From Hepsetus odoe (taxonomy: Eukaryota; Chordata; Actinopteri; Characiformes; Hepsetidae), in assembly GCA_017165825.1 (NCBI GenBank), contig CM029384.1:10634114-10698113 (forward strand): a stretch of DNA of 64,000 bases, read 5' to 3'. Position 1 is the stretch's first letter. Every line of letters starts with the position of its first letter. The translations under genes and the position numbers were made by a program. Shown one piece after another: positions 1-11,601 of the stretch. The notes below the pieces were generated by a model, which saw only the letters and a list, made by a program, of their open reading frames with translations, made no database searches and was not told where the DNA came from.

Positions 1-355
1 CTGCTGATGAGAAACATAGGCTTTATTATCAGCGCTCCACCCTAGACACTCTGACAGTCATAAACGGCAGATGGCTGCTTATCTATGCGTGGAATTAGAT
101 TGTTTATTTATGGGCCAAGGCATAAGATCTCATTGTCGGAGACTGTGGAGAGGTTGGAAAATACACAAAAAAGTTGTTGTTTGCCCATCCAGCTTTGTAA
201 TAGTGCAGATTCGGTGCACTTGTGTGTATACAAATGAGTCAGTGAGGAAAGCATGCAGGATGACTGATGAGCGAATGTGTTTGTGTACACACACATGTGC
301 AACTGCTTAACCTGACCCAGTTCAATGTCTGTTCTGACTGTAGAGGCAACACTAA

Positions 356-457
<102 letters not shown>

Positions 458-1679
458 TAAGTGGAATCCCAGATTTATCATCCATAACATGCACCGATTA
501 GGGAAATCTCAAGTTCCCCCCATGACAAGAAGCAGAAAACACTCCATAATCCTGCTTTGTATGCACACCAGAGCACTGAACCCAAAATTCTAAGCTTGAT
601 CCTGAACGTGTCTAAAACTCTAAGCTCAGTTCTGAGAATAATACTTGCTCCTTCCTTATACTAAAGCTCTATAACAAAAGAACAGTTTCGTCTTAGATCT
701 TTTTCTCCTTGAGGCGCTGAAAAATCTCTTCTTGCTTCTGGCATAAGCAGCAGGCAAGCCTGACTCACGTTGTTTAGATGTGCCGGAGAGTCTGTATGAT
801 CTTTCCTGGTGGGTAATGATCAGTCTGTTTTTAATTAACATCGCCGGGCCTACATGTTAATTAAAACGAGAGAGGAGCCGCCAGGCGCTCTTGGGGATGG
901 GGCCAACAGAAGCAGTAGCAGCACATTAAAAACTCGCTGTATGAGTCAGTCCGCACCACTCCCACGACTCAGACCAAGCTGCCACCTTGCTCGTGATCAA
1001 ATAATTGCTCGGAGATGCTTGATTTCCTTTGCCCAAAGATTTCAAGCCCCCTCTTTATTTATTTAATTGCACCCCATCACAGCAACTGGACCATCAAAGC
1101 TACATTTTTCTCACACTCTGGGGTAGAGCAATTGATAAAAGTTTTTTTTTTTCCTCTCTTTTGCTGCTTAACAAGTTCAGATCAATCGCAGTATTCAAAG
1201 CTCTCAACACACATTCTGTTATTATCTATCAAATGTCAAATGAAGCAGGTATAACAAAGCAATTATCCTGCTTTTGTGTGCAGAAGTCTGAGAATAGAAG
1301 CTTCGTCATTGTGCCTCTTTTTGTGACATTTTTGGTAGTTTTGACATTCTGCGGAACATTGTAACCAAAGCCACATAACAAAGCTGAGATATGGGCAGAC
1401 GCAACTTTTTACACCCACTTCTGTTACTTTACCCCGAAACTGTGTTTTCAGCAAGCATGAATGCTTCAATGAAAGTAACCCCTCAGGATGTCTTTTGGAG
1501 ACCTTTGTTATAGTGAGATTTAAACCTGGTAAGATATCACCAGCAATGACAAAAAGAGGGTGTAGTTTTCATACTTAGCTTGTTAGTAAAACGGAGATTG
1601 CTTTGAAAGAGTATCTGAAAGAATATATTGTTCCCAGAAAATGTTCCCAGGTAAAGGGAACTGTAATGCTTTAAAAAAT

Positions 1680-1916
1680 GTGAAAGTGACAACCCTTGTC
1701 ATTGCGAGGTCAAAGCACAGCAGACAATGAAATTGGACCTCTGCATTTAACCCATGCACACTCAAACACCGTGCAGCAGTGGGCAGCTACTGAAAGCGCC
1801 CAGGGAGCAGTGATGGGGACGGCACCTTGCTCAAGGGTACCTCAGGGCAACCTATTGGGAAGGGGTTCGAACCCCCGAGCACGTGGCCAACGCCCTAACC
1901 ACTAGGCCAACGCTGC
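1680..1916 (-). mobile_element. tRNA-headed SINE, tail type A
   Basis: On the minus strand it starts with a tRNA-like head containing GGCCTAGTGGTTAGGGCG (box A region) and GGTTCGAACCC (box B), then CTTGAGCAAGGTGCCGTCCCC. It ends in the tail-A body (TGCCCACTGCTGCACGG, then CGCAATGACAAGGGTTGTCAC). It is one of about nine copies here with the same head. Confidence 0.85.
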
Positions 1917-2103
1917 TTGAGTCTGTTATTATGTTACTGTTGCGTAAACAGTCTTGTTTTGCATAAGGAAAAACTATCCTTTACATTTTTGTTATTCCTG
2001 GACATCAGTACAAATAAAAGAAATCAGCGAATACAGATTGGGAAGGCAAACATATGTACCCAACTATAATAATGTAACGAGCATATTGATTGTATAACAT
2101 TAT

Positions 2104-2340
2104 AACGGGGCGGTGGAGGTGCGGTCATAATAAACGTTCAGCCAAAAAATCAGGATCTCCTCTTTATTATCCAGCAAATACCTAAACCCACACGTGAAAG
2201 ATACCCTAGTCACGGGTTCACCCGTGCATCTACAATGACTGCTGCACTACTCTGGCACCTTGGGGCTTATAAATCCTGTCCCAAGGAAGCACACCTGTGC
2301 TCTAATCAGCCCAGGTGTGCTCAGTCAGAGAAGAGCGCCA
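2104..2340 (-). mobile_element. LTR-like unit, copy 1
   Basis: Read on the minus strand it contains GTGTGCTTCCTTGGG, a TATA-like ATTTATAAGCCCCAAGG (plus 2259-2275) and a downstream AATAAA before an AT-rich end, the order expected for U3-R-U5. It aligns with the unit at 4577-4830 through CCCCAAGG, CAGAG and CAGTCATTG. Boundaries are uncertain and I see no internal gag or pol. Confidence 0.45.
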
Positions 2341-4576
2341 ACTACCATGACAAACATATTACCTTTAAATGACAGCCAATGTCTTTCTGAGGATTTAAAT
2401 CAGGAACGTCCTCATTGAATGTCATTCAAAGGACTCCTTTTACATCTAGCTATTTCGCACATTCAGTGCAGTCTATGCACACGAGTAGTGTCCGGTATAA
2501 AATAGCAGCACATAAAAACTCTGCTGTGAAGTCACACTGCTGTATCTTGGAGTTCAGTCCAATAAGCTGAGTTCATTTCAGTTGGAAAATATGTGTGCTC
2601 ATTTTTGTGCCAGACTCTCAGCACTGCATTCTGATTCCCTCACCTGTGAGATCAACTAACAGTGCGCTGCATCTGTGAATTCAGAACTTGTTCAGTCAAT
2701 TAATCTCTGTGATATTTGTGTCTGTCTAAGCCCATTTCTCACACTTAACCTGGAGTGCTAAAGTTAACCATCACTGCAAAATGAGAGTGTATGACAGCTC
2801 CTGACCAGAGTTTGCCACACCAATCCCTGGAAGAAAAGGTAGCTTTGCACTGGAGTAAAGAAATGGCAGCTCAAATCTCACAGGTGATATTCACACAAAT
2901 TTTAGACTTTAACCTTTATTTCTTTTACTTGCTGCCCATTGCAATACTGTAATTACAAAAGACAACAAAAGCCAAATCTGTGAGCAATCAATCAATCAAT
3001 CAACCAGTGGTTTAATTTGGGTTGTGAGCTGCTAGAGATCCAGAGTTTCTTTGAGTGGCTGAATGTATCAGTTTATTTATACAGGGTCTCTGACATCATG
3101 TACATTTTATAGTCAGCAATATGCCCATATTAGGAAAAAAGCTAATTTTCACTATGAGAAAACTTAATGCCACTTTTCAAAAACGCTGTGATCTGCCGTC
3201 AACAAAAAGGTTCCTTATTTGATATGGTTTTTTTTGTTTGTTGTTTTTTTTTTTTTTTGCTTTTTACACTTTGCTCCCCTTTGCAAGACTGTTTGCTGCC
3301 ATTGCTGTTGCATTTCAACACTAATCTGCAGCATCACCAGCGACTCAAACTGTAGCCTCATTCAACCTGAGCACCTTAACTACCCAAGAGGGCAAAGCCT
3401 GTTGCCTTGACTGGGGTATTTTGCCAAAGTTGGCATTTTCTGACATCAGTTGAATGGGCAGCAGTGTTAGCTTGGATGGAGCAGTTCAAACTTCAGGATC
3501 AGTGACATCAGAGATTTTATGGAATCCGGTCCCATTTGAATAAGAATGGACACAAAAAGAAACTTAAAATGTAGACCACTTTTGTTTTTCACAGGGCACA
3601 ATAACCTCAATTTTAAAAAGTGACCTATAGCGTTTCATATTAATGTCTAATATGAGCATGATGCCACCTACAGAATTTTATGCATATTGTTCAGGCCTAA
3701 ACTAAACTTCCATAGTGTATATAAGTTTACAATATAAGTTTTGTAAGTATACAAATACAGTGAAGGCCTGAATGGTTTCCGCTTGGCGAGGGAGTCTGAG
3801 CTGAGGTGCGGTAGCAGTGCACTGTAGCACTTTAATCAAATGTGTGATACTAAATTACATGTCTGAGATTTAAGCCGACTCTTTTCCAGAGCTGATCTTA
3901 TAATCAAGTCTGAGAATGCAATCACTTACACTCCAAAGAAAAAACACACAAACACACACTGTTCTCAGATTACATGTTGCAAGTACACACAAGGACAGCG
4001 TATGCTGATTAAAAAGCATAAGGGACGCATGATGTTTAGTCCATTTTTAATGGCGTTGTATCTTTCCTGTTTTCACTAAATCCCTCACAAATGCAGACAT
4101 GCTCCCCTGCAGTATCAGATGTAAAAGAGACGTTTGCCTGCCAGTGATGGATATAAACAGTTATTAAATATGTTTTTGGACATAAACATAGATGCAGCTT
4201 TTCTGAGTCATATTTTGCACGGCTCAATTATTACACCTTCTGGGTGTGAAGTAAACAGCATTTATGAAGCAAACAGTTCTGCCGGCCAGCAGAAACTGGC
4301 GAGGTAGTGGCGATGGTTCTGTCAGTATGAGAAGTATTATATAATGTTATCATAAGAAAAAAAAGAAGAAAAACAAAACACAGAAAGGATTCAAGAACTG
4401 ACAGTTGCTTTACCATATGGATAATGTGGCCTTTTTCCATATGGATGATGTGGCCTTACCTTTTTATTTTTTATTTTATTTTTTTTTACTTGAGCCAAAG
4501 AAGTAATACTAAGCAATGACTTAGTATTATGAATTGAATTTATTTTATTCAATCTGTTGCAACAAAATACACCCAC

Positions 4577-4830
4577 TGTGACGCTGGGGTGTTGTGGGTA
4601 GCATGCAAATGCTGAGCCAGGGATCTGTGACTGGAGTTTATTAACAGAACTAAACATGACAAGGAACTAAAACACCAACGCTGCAACGGAGATCACCCAT
4701 GTCAATGACTGACGCCCTGCTCTGACTCCTTGGGGCTTAAATAGTCAACCCCAAATGAAGCACACCATCTGACGTGACAGCCACTCTGTTTAACGTACAG
4801 GGCGACTGGTTCTGCCTACATAACAGCACA
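4577..4830 (-). mobile_element. LTR-like unit, copy 2
   Basis: The minus strand shows GTGTGCTTCATTTGGGG, TATTTAAGCCCCAAGG (plus 4729-4744), GTCAGTCATTG and AATAAACTCC, ending AGCGTCACA. It is homologous to the 2104-2340 unit and in the same orientation. The plus-strand start TGTGACGC fits a TG...CA terminus. A solo LTR is likeliest. Confidence 0.5.
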
Positions 4831-5314
4831 CAAAATATACTTTACTCGGCCGATGCTTCTCTGTGAATGGTTTAACTCATTCAGATGTAACCAACCAGAC
4901 TGTGCAGACCGTGACAAAATATGGGCTCTGGGCACACAAACCTGTGTGGCAACAAGTACCTATAAGTGCAGGTGTATCACAAAATGTGTCGTGATGCAAC
5001 AGCAAAACGCACCCAAAGTGCACCTGGTTTACTGCAGCTTATCACACAAGCACCCTTTTGAAGTAATGAAACACCTTTATTTTTTAGGTTTTTTTAATAT
5101 TTTACCCTTTTTACAATGCATCAAAAGTGAATTAATACTTGCAAAACATCAAAATGTTTGGCTAGTGCTGGATGTCACAGCGCATTAAAAACAGGGCTGT
5201 GGGTCCAGTCGTGCCGTGTTCACACTATGAAGCCTTCCACACTGCGGGGAGTCCTGCTTTGCTTTATTGTCATGAGCGAAGAAGTGAAGTCCGCAGGTAC
5301 TTCTTTTTCCCAAG

Positions 5315-5316
<2 letters not shown>

Positions 5317-5376
<60 letters not shown>
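5317..5376. repeat. (CT)n microsatellite
   Basis: About 30 CT units with a single G interruption near 5358. Confidence 0.97.
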
Positions 5377-5520
5377 GTTAAACGTTTTTCCTCCCTAACT
5401 CAGCTCTTCAGTAGGAGAGCTCATTATTTGCTGCTAGAGGGAGAGGAATGAGGGATTATGGGAAACATTTGAGGACTTATTTCTGCAGCCTGTTTAAAAA
5501 GCAACTATCGCTGAGCTTAA

Positions 5521-5522
<2 letters not shown>

Positions 5523-5586
<64 letters not shown>
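5523..5586. repeat. (CA)n microsatellite
   Basis: 32 uninterrupted AC units. Confidence 0.98.
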
Positions 5587-5590
<4 letters not shown>

Positions 5591-5684
5591 GAGCAGCCAC
5601 CAACAGTTGAAGTGCTCCTAAATGTTTCCTCAGTGTTATTCTAACACAGTAATCTTCATGTGACTGTGTGAAGATTATATGTGG

Positions 5685-5925
5685 CATATAAGTTATCAGC
5701 CACAACATTTAAAAGATGAAATAAAAAATAAAAGGGGATCTTGTTACAGTAGCACCTGTTAAGAAGTGAAATGTTTTAGATAGACGTTAATACGTGTTGG
5801 AAGCGGAATAAATGATCTAGTGTTAGGGTCTGCGTAACTTTGACAAAGGCCAAAGTGGGTGGCTTGGTCAGAGCACCTCTGAAACAACAGATCTTGTGCG
5901 GTGTTCTTGCACAAGTGCTACAAAA
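5685..5925 (+). mobile_element. Tc1/mariner-like transposon fragment
   Basis: Begins with a terminal-repeat-like TATCAGCCACAACATTTAAA (5694-5713) and contains GTGTTGGAAGC, then CTTTGACAAAGGCCAAA and a TCTTGTGCGGTGTTC stretch. These correspond to the N-terminal helix-turn-helix region of a widespread fish transposase. It aligns with the fragment at 51878-52180. Frames are broken; family assignment is from memory. Confidence 0.6.
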
Positions 5926-5963
5926 AGTGCTACTACTTCTACTAAACCGTTGACGGGATCGTG

Positions 5964-5964
5964 N
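5964..5964. other. ambiguous base (N)
   Basis: The only undetermined base in the window, just downstream of a transposon fragment and upstream of pyrimidine-rich and (GA)n sequence, so probably an assembly join or low-coverage base. Confidence 0.95.
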
Positions 5965-6166
5965 CCCATCTCTCAGTCACTTTTTCTCCCTCACTCTTTT
6001 TTTGCTGTCATTCTTTTCTCTGCCTTTGTTATTTTTACTCTCACTTCCACTCTCTTTTGCTTTTTGTCCTTCTTATTTGATCTCTCTCACTATTTCTCGT
6101 ACTTTCTCTCAGTGGGAATAAAAGTGTTCCATTCCCTCTCAGTCTCTCTCCATTTAAAGATGTGAT

Positions 6167-6169
<3 letters not shown>

Positions 6170-6234
<65 letters not shown>
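6170..6234. repeat. (GA)n microsatellite
   Basis: About 32 AG units without interruption. Confidence 0.97.
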
Positions 6235-6237
<3 letters not shown>

Positions 6238-6498
6238 GTAAGGAAGAAGAGAGACGGAGAGCTGGAGCAGAAGGCTGCTCACTGAAGGGTTTAATTATTC
6301 CCCACACTCAACACTGCTGAGCCTGTGAGTATAGGAGGGGCAAGGAACAGGGAACATTCCTATAAGTTTTTTTTTTTGTCAGTGTGTGTGTGACATGCTT
6401 TATTTAGCTCAGCAAATAAACAGGAAATACACATTCTTTTTCATTTATAAGGGCCACACAACTATTTGCATCTGCAACTTTAGAACACATATAAGACA

Positions 6499-6501
<3 letters not shown>

Positions 6502-6549
<48 letters not shown>
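6502..6549. repeat. (TG)n microsatellite
   Basis: About 24 GT units. Confidence 0.97.
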
Positions 6550-6554
<5 letters not shown>

Positions 6555-9500
6555 ATGAAGACCTAACTTTGGAAGTGTTTCTTTACTCTTGTGCTGAAGA
6601 GCTTGGATGATGCTCAGTGCTACTAATCAGCTGCCAAGCTAATTGGACTTGTCTCTACAGAGACCCCCTCAAAAAATCCCCACCGTTCACATGCAGCCGA
6701 AACGCTTGCTTGTCCTTAAGTACACTTAGCCAAGTTTTAGCTCTTCTCTCCTTTGATCTCTGTGAAGTTTTTTTTTTCTTCTGTCTCAGCTTCCTCAATG
6801 ACTGTGCTGCTACCAAAAAGCAGGCCTTTGATTTGATCCATCACAATAGCAGTGGGTGTTCTTTTGACTGATTCTAAATCAGGCTATCCAGGCCAAGTAT
6901 TTTTGTACATTAAAGGAATTTTATTTTTGATTGTAAAGTACCTTAAAATTCCAATTAAAAAGAATAAAATATTTAATAAAATACGGTATTCAACGCAGAG
7001 CTAAGTTGTGCAATAGGTAGGTCTTATCATAGAGTTCATAGATGCAAGATACTGTTCATACTGACTAAAAAAGTTTATACCTAGCAAGTCTTCAATGATA
7101 CAGTTACATGCTTTGGCTTTGCCTTTTTAAATTAATTACAATTTACCCCTACATCTACCCCCTAGATATGACATATATATGGATTCCAGGGATTTAGTAA
7201 TTTAGCAATTATTCAGACAATTAATCATGACACAATTTTATCACAGCAATTTGATTTTAGTTCATACATTTCATATACATCAATGAACAGTCAAGGGAAC
7301 ATGGCTTTATCATGACCAGAAAATATTCTATTTGTTGCCTAATTTGCAAAACCATCATCAAGACAATTCATCAAGAAAATACATTTTAATCAAGTAATCG
7401 TATTTTATGAACTAGTCAGGACAGCCATGGTTTCTTTCACCGTCATATGTTATTTATTGTTGAATTGACTGATATAGTTTATGACATCAGATCACTGATG
7501 GCTCATTATTGTGTTACTACATGACAGTGTTACTGTACATCGTCTGCAGCACAGGTGTTATTTTTCACCTTACTAGACTAACTTGTTCACTTAATAATTG
7601 TTGAGAGTGGGTTTGGATATCAGAGTTAATATTGATATAATAATATTGATATATTAAAATTGATGTTAGAGTTAATTAAATCATTAGTTTCATCAAATAA
7701 CATTGTCAAACTGCTCTGAAATGGAAAACGTACCTGTCTACACTGCAGTATAGGCAGACTAGTTAAGCGAGACACAAAACTTCAGGGGTACTAATATGGA
7801 TGGATGGGCTAACATGTTTAATGTATGTGTAATGCATGTTTAATTTTATTTTATAGAAATTGACACCTAAATAAAACTGTATGGGTTTTATGGGAGAAAA
7901 ATAGACGGGCGGGTTTCATTGCTTTTTGCTTAAGTGTAAGCAAATAATAACAGTGTAAGCAAATAATAACTCTAATAACAGTGATTTAACATGGCAGTAT
8001 CACAGAAAAGGTGTGTTCATGACTGATGATTTAATTTCCCAAACTGTCAATTCCTTTTCTCAAGCATTGATTATCTTCTTTCACATATTGGCCTCAAGTT
8101 ACTCGTCAATCATTACCAATATCCGTTTACATGACGCGCTCGCTCAGCTCTGGTGCTGAACAGATAAGTTTTCCTATCCATAAAAGAAGACAGTAAGTAA
8201 TACTGCCTTCACCCAGAGCTGCACTCTAGATTCGGCAGCAGGAACTGAAGATAGCAACGCCTCCTTGAGCTCTACTGCAGCTGACAGTGTGTCAAGGCTT
8301 GGTGCTTGCAAGAAGCTAAACAATGTCCTCCTTGCCATTTTTACACAGAGCTTCATGCTCTCTCCTACAGGCTGCCTCCATACCACGCGCAAGCATCTGC
8401 ATGCTAGTGGAAGCAAAGGGATGGAGGGGCAGCACGTAATAGAGCCGTCTTCTTGATGTTAACGTATGTAGATAGATTATGAAGCACAGACCTCCATTTC
8501 TTAATGCCTAACGGATGTCAAAAATGCATTTGCAGTTTTAGAAATGATCAAGGTCACTTTACTGAAGTTTGGAATGCTAACGGCTAACCGAGGATTCAAA
8601 CCTTGTCCACAATTCACTTTTTTTTCCTCGTATTGAGCTTCACTGGGGTGTTTATCTTGAAGCTGTTAAGGTACTGCAGTTTTGCTGTGTGATTTAAATG
8701 AGATTAGTTACATTTTACATTTACAGTTTATTAAGTATTTCATTACATTTAATCTAAATACTGTATTACCACTGAGTTCTCCAACTTTTTTCCATTTGTT
8801 TCCACAAAACCAGATTGTACGTGCCATAATAACTGTTCATCTAATTCACACCTCTTCATATTGAACAGTCCTCCATAATAAGATCTCGACAAAATAAATG
8901 CATTACTTATTGAAAGTTTTTGGAAGTGCACTTCCAGCAGAATTTCTCTGCTTATTTCAGAGGGCTTTAAGTGCAATATAATAAGCTAAATTCAATTACT
9001 CCACACTTTTGTTTTTATTGTAAATATCAGTGAGTTCTAAGGCCTCTACTGTAAAATTCATTATTATTATAAAGTTATTTATTCTATGATTTATTGTTCA
9101 CCTACAAATTTTTTTAAAGTTGCATAGGTACAAGATTGAGAAACTAAATTGTAAATACATACGGGCCCTTTGGAGATAAGGATCTTGACATCAAGGGGGA
9201 ATGGAATATTCCTAAATCCAAATCTATGTGTGTGGTGGAATAATTGGTCAAGAGGTCTGCTCCTGGAGATCATCCAGCCTGGAGAGTTTAACTCACATCT
9301 TAATCCACCGCACCTGATAAATGTATTTATTGCCTTCAGAAGTCCTTGATTAGCTGGACGAGGTGAATTAGGTCTGAAATGGAGATGAAAGCTTCTGGCA
9401 GGTAGATCTACAAGAGGAGTTTTGGGAAACTGGCCTGGGGTGAAGGGGTTAAGCTGAGTGGAATGGGCACTGGGTAAAATGTGTGTTACATGTGGTGAGT

Positions 9501-11044
9501 TCTGGGAGCATCTCCACAGAACAGCCAGTGCTGACCGTTAAACAGGTGTCTGATTGAAAGCTGCGCTGTGCGAGGATTACAGCCCCGAGCAAGTGTGCGA
9601 TCAAATCCAGCTGCAGAGTTTGGAGAATTGATCCAGCCAGATCCTCCCTGCTCACAAGCACTGGCAAAGCACGAGGGAGAAGTGCAGTCTTTTTCACATG
9701 ACCAGCAACTTATGCTATGCTAGTCTGGCACCGTCTCTTAAATGCTTCCCCTGTGCCTGGTGGGAATGGAGGTAGTTATTCACAAGGCAGGGATTTTCAG
9801 CTTGCCCGTCGGTTACTTTGCTGAGCTAAAGTCAAGCCTGTCCAACAGAAATAAAATAGAGCTGGGATATATAGTGTCTGCCAGTATACAAGCTTGCTTT
9901 CACACACCGTTTTTTTCCTTTTTTTTTTTTTTTTTTTTTCCATACTGGTATTGCTAGATTTTAATTTTAACTTTTGGAAGAAAATTAGTTGCATGCAAAA
10001 GAAACCTGCTTCATGCAAAGCAGAAACAAATATATTTGGAAAATGTTGATTTTAGTGCTGCAATGACATTAAACCAAGTTTGGATATATTTAGTCATTTA
10101 GAAATAAAAGTGATAAACAACACAGAGTGTAGAGTGTCACAGACAGGATTGTCAGTCACTGCAAACCACCCTCATTACAATAAAGCATGAAAGCAGTTCA
10201 ATTAAAATTTAAACCAACAGGACAAACTGTAGCTATTAGAAACAAGGTCCAAAAAAGCATTTTCACTTTCCTCAGACATCCTGATATGCTCTTGCCCAAA
10301 TCTTAGCTGCTCGGAGTCATAAGATCGATAACGCCCTTACAATATCTACTTATAATCTACTGCACAGGAACAAATACTGTGTAGTGTCAGATTTCACTGT
10401 CCTGCAGGTGAACTGTGTCGGCCTTGTCATGTGTCTACATGCTTCTGTTGTGTCGTGGCTCTCCTCCTGTCCTCATCTGTCTGGAGGCCTCTGGGAGGGG
10501 AGGGTGGAAGAGTAATGAAAGAATGTCTGTGAGACAGGCCAAAACTTCATTCGAGCCACTTCAGGTCGACAAAGTCACGGCCCCGTTCCCATAAGCCCCA
10601 AGAGCAGGAGAACCGTTGTTATTTCCCTCCTGGATTAGTAGGAATTTGGTCTGCTCTTTCCACGGCATCCCAACATATGTGTCACTATAAAACAACTCTG
10701 ATAATTACTACAATCAGATTAGAACAAGGTTGGAGGCTTTCCCAGTGCTATGATTATTGTGTTATATAAATATTTATGATTGTAGCTTCCTCTTACAAGA
10801 TTAGAAGCTGATATTGCTTAAACTTTAGTGCATTGAGCAGCACACTACACTGGGGTGAAAAAAGTCTAGCTGTTCAGTCATAACTCAAAGGAGAAATAGG
10901 AAAGTTAATTTTCTAATCTCGGTGAAATGGTAGGGAGCAGAGGTCATGAGTTATAAAAATACTAAGTGGCACATAAAAAAAATCCTTCAGGGAGGAATTA
11001 AAAATGGTCTTTGTTGCTTGATTAGACCTCAACCCATATCTTTA

Positions 11045-11297
11045 AAGTGAAAGAGACTATTCTTGTTATTGTGAGTACACAGCACACAGTGAACCATAAC
11101 AAAATGACTCCTTTGCATTTTACCCATACACTCACACATGTGCAGCATGGGGCAGCTATTGAAAGCACCCTGGGAGCAATGACGGGGGCAGTACCTTGCT
11201 CAAGGGTACCTCAGGGCAACCTACTGATCTGGGATTTGAACACATGACCTTCTGGTCCTTGGGGCCAGCTCCCTAATCACTAGGCCACCACTGCCAC
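11045..11297 (-). mobile_element. tRNA-headed SINE, tail type A
   Basis: The minus strand carries the SINE head (GGCAGTGGTGGCCTAGTG, then a box B-like segment mutated to TTCAAATCCC), GTACCCTTGAGCAAGGTAC and the tail-A end (GTTCACTGTGTGCTGTG). More diverged than the 1680 copy. Confidence 0.8.
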
Positions 11298-11364
11298 CTT
11301 TATGCTCTTTATGAATGCTGTAAAATGAATACTGGATGATTTAGACCCAGCATATGAGTCAAAG

Positions 11365-11601
11365 AGGCAGCCTTGACCCAGTGGTTAGTGACTAGGCCCC
11401 ATAATCCAAAGGTTGTGAGTCCCTGACCAGTAGGCTGCTCTGAGGGAGCCTTGAACGAGGTACCATTCCCATAACTGCTCTCAAGGTACTGGATGTATGA
11501 CTGCCCACTGCTACACCGTGTGTGTGCGTGTGTGTTGAGGTTTGCTGTGTGCCATTCTGCGTGTTCATGTAGTCACTTTCACTTCAATTTCATTTCATTT
11601 A
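11365..11601 (+). mobile_element. tRNA-headed SINE, tail type A
   Basis: Plus-strand copy with GGCAGCCTTGACCCAGTGG, CTTGAACGAGGTACC, CTGCCCACTGCTACACCG and an end of AGTCACTTTCACTTC. It lies head-to-head with the copy at 11045-11297, about 68 bases apart. Confidence 0.75.

Noticed and set aside
1861..1916. tRNA-like sequence with GGTTCGAACCC box B
   Set aside because: It is the head of a SINE copy, lacks a full cloverleaf, and continues into the SINE body. The same holds at 59800-59850.
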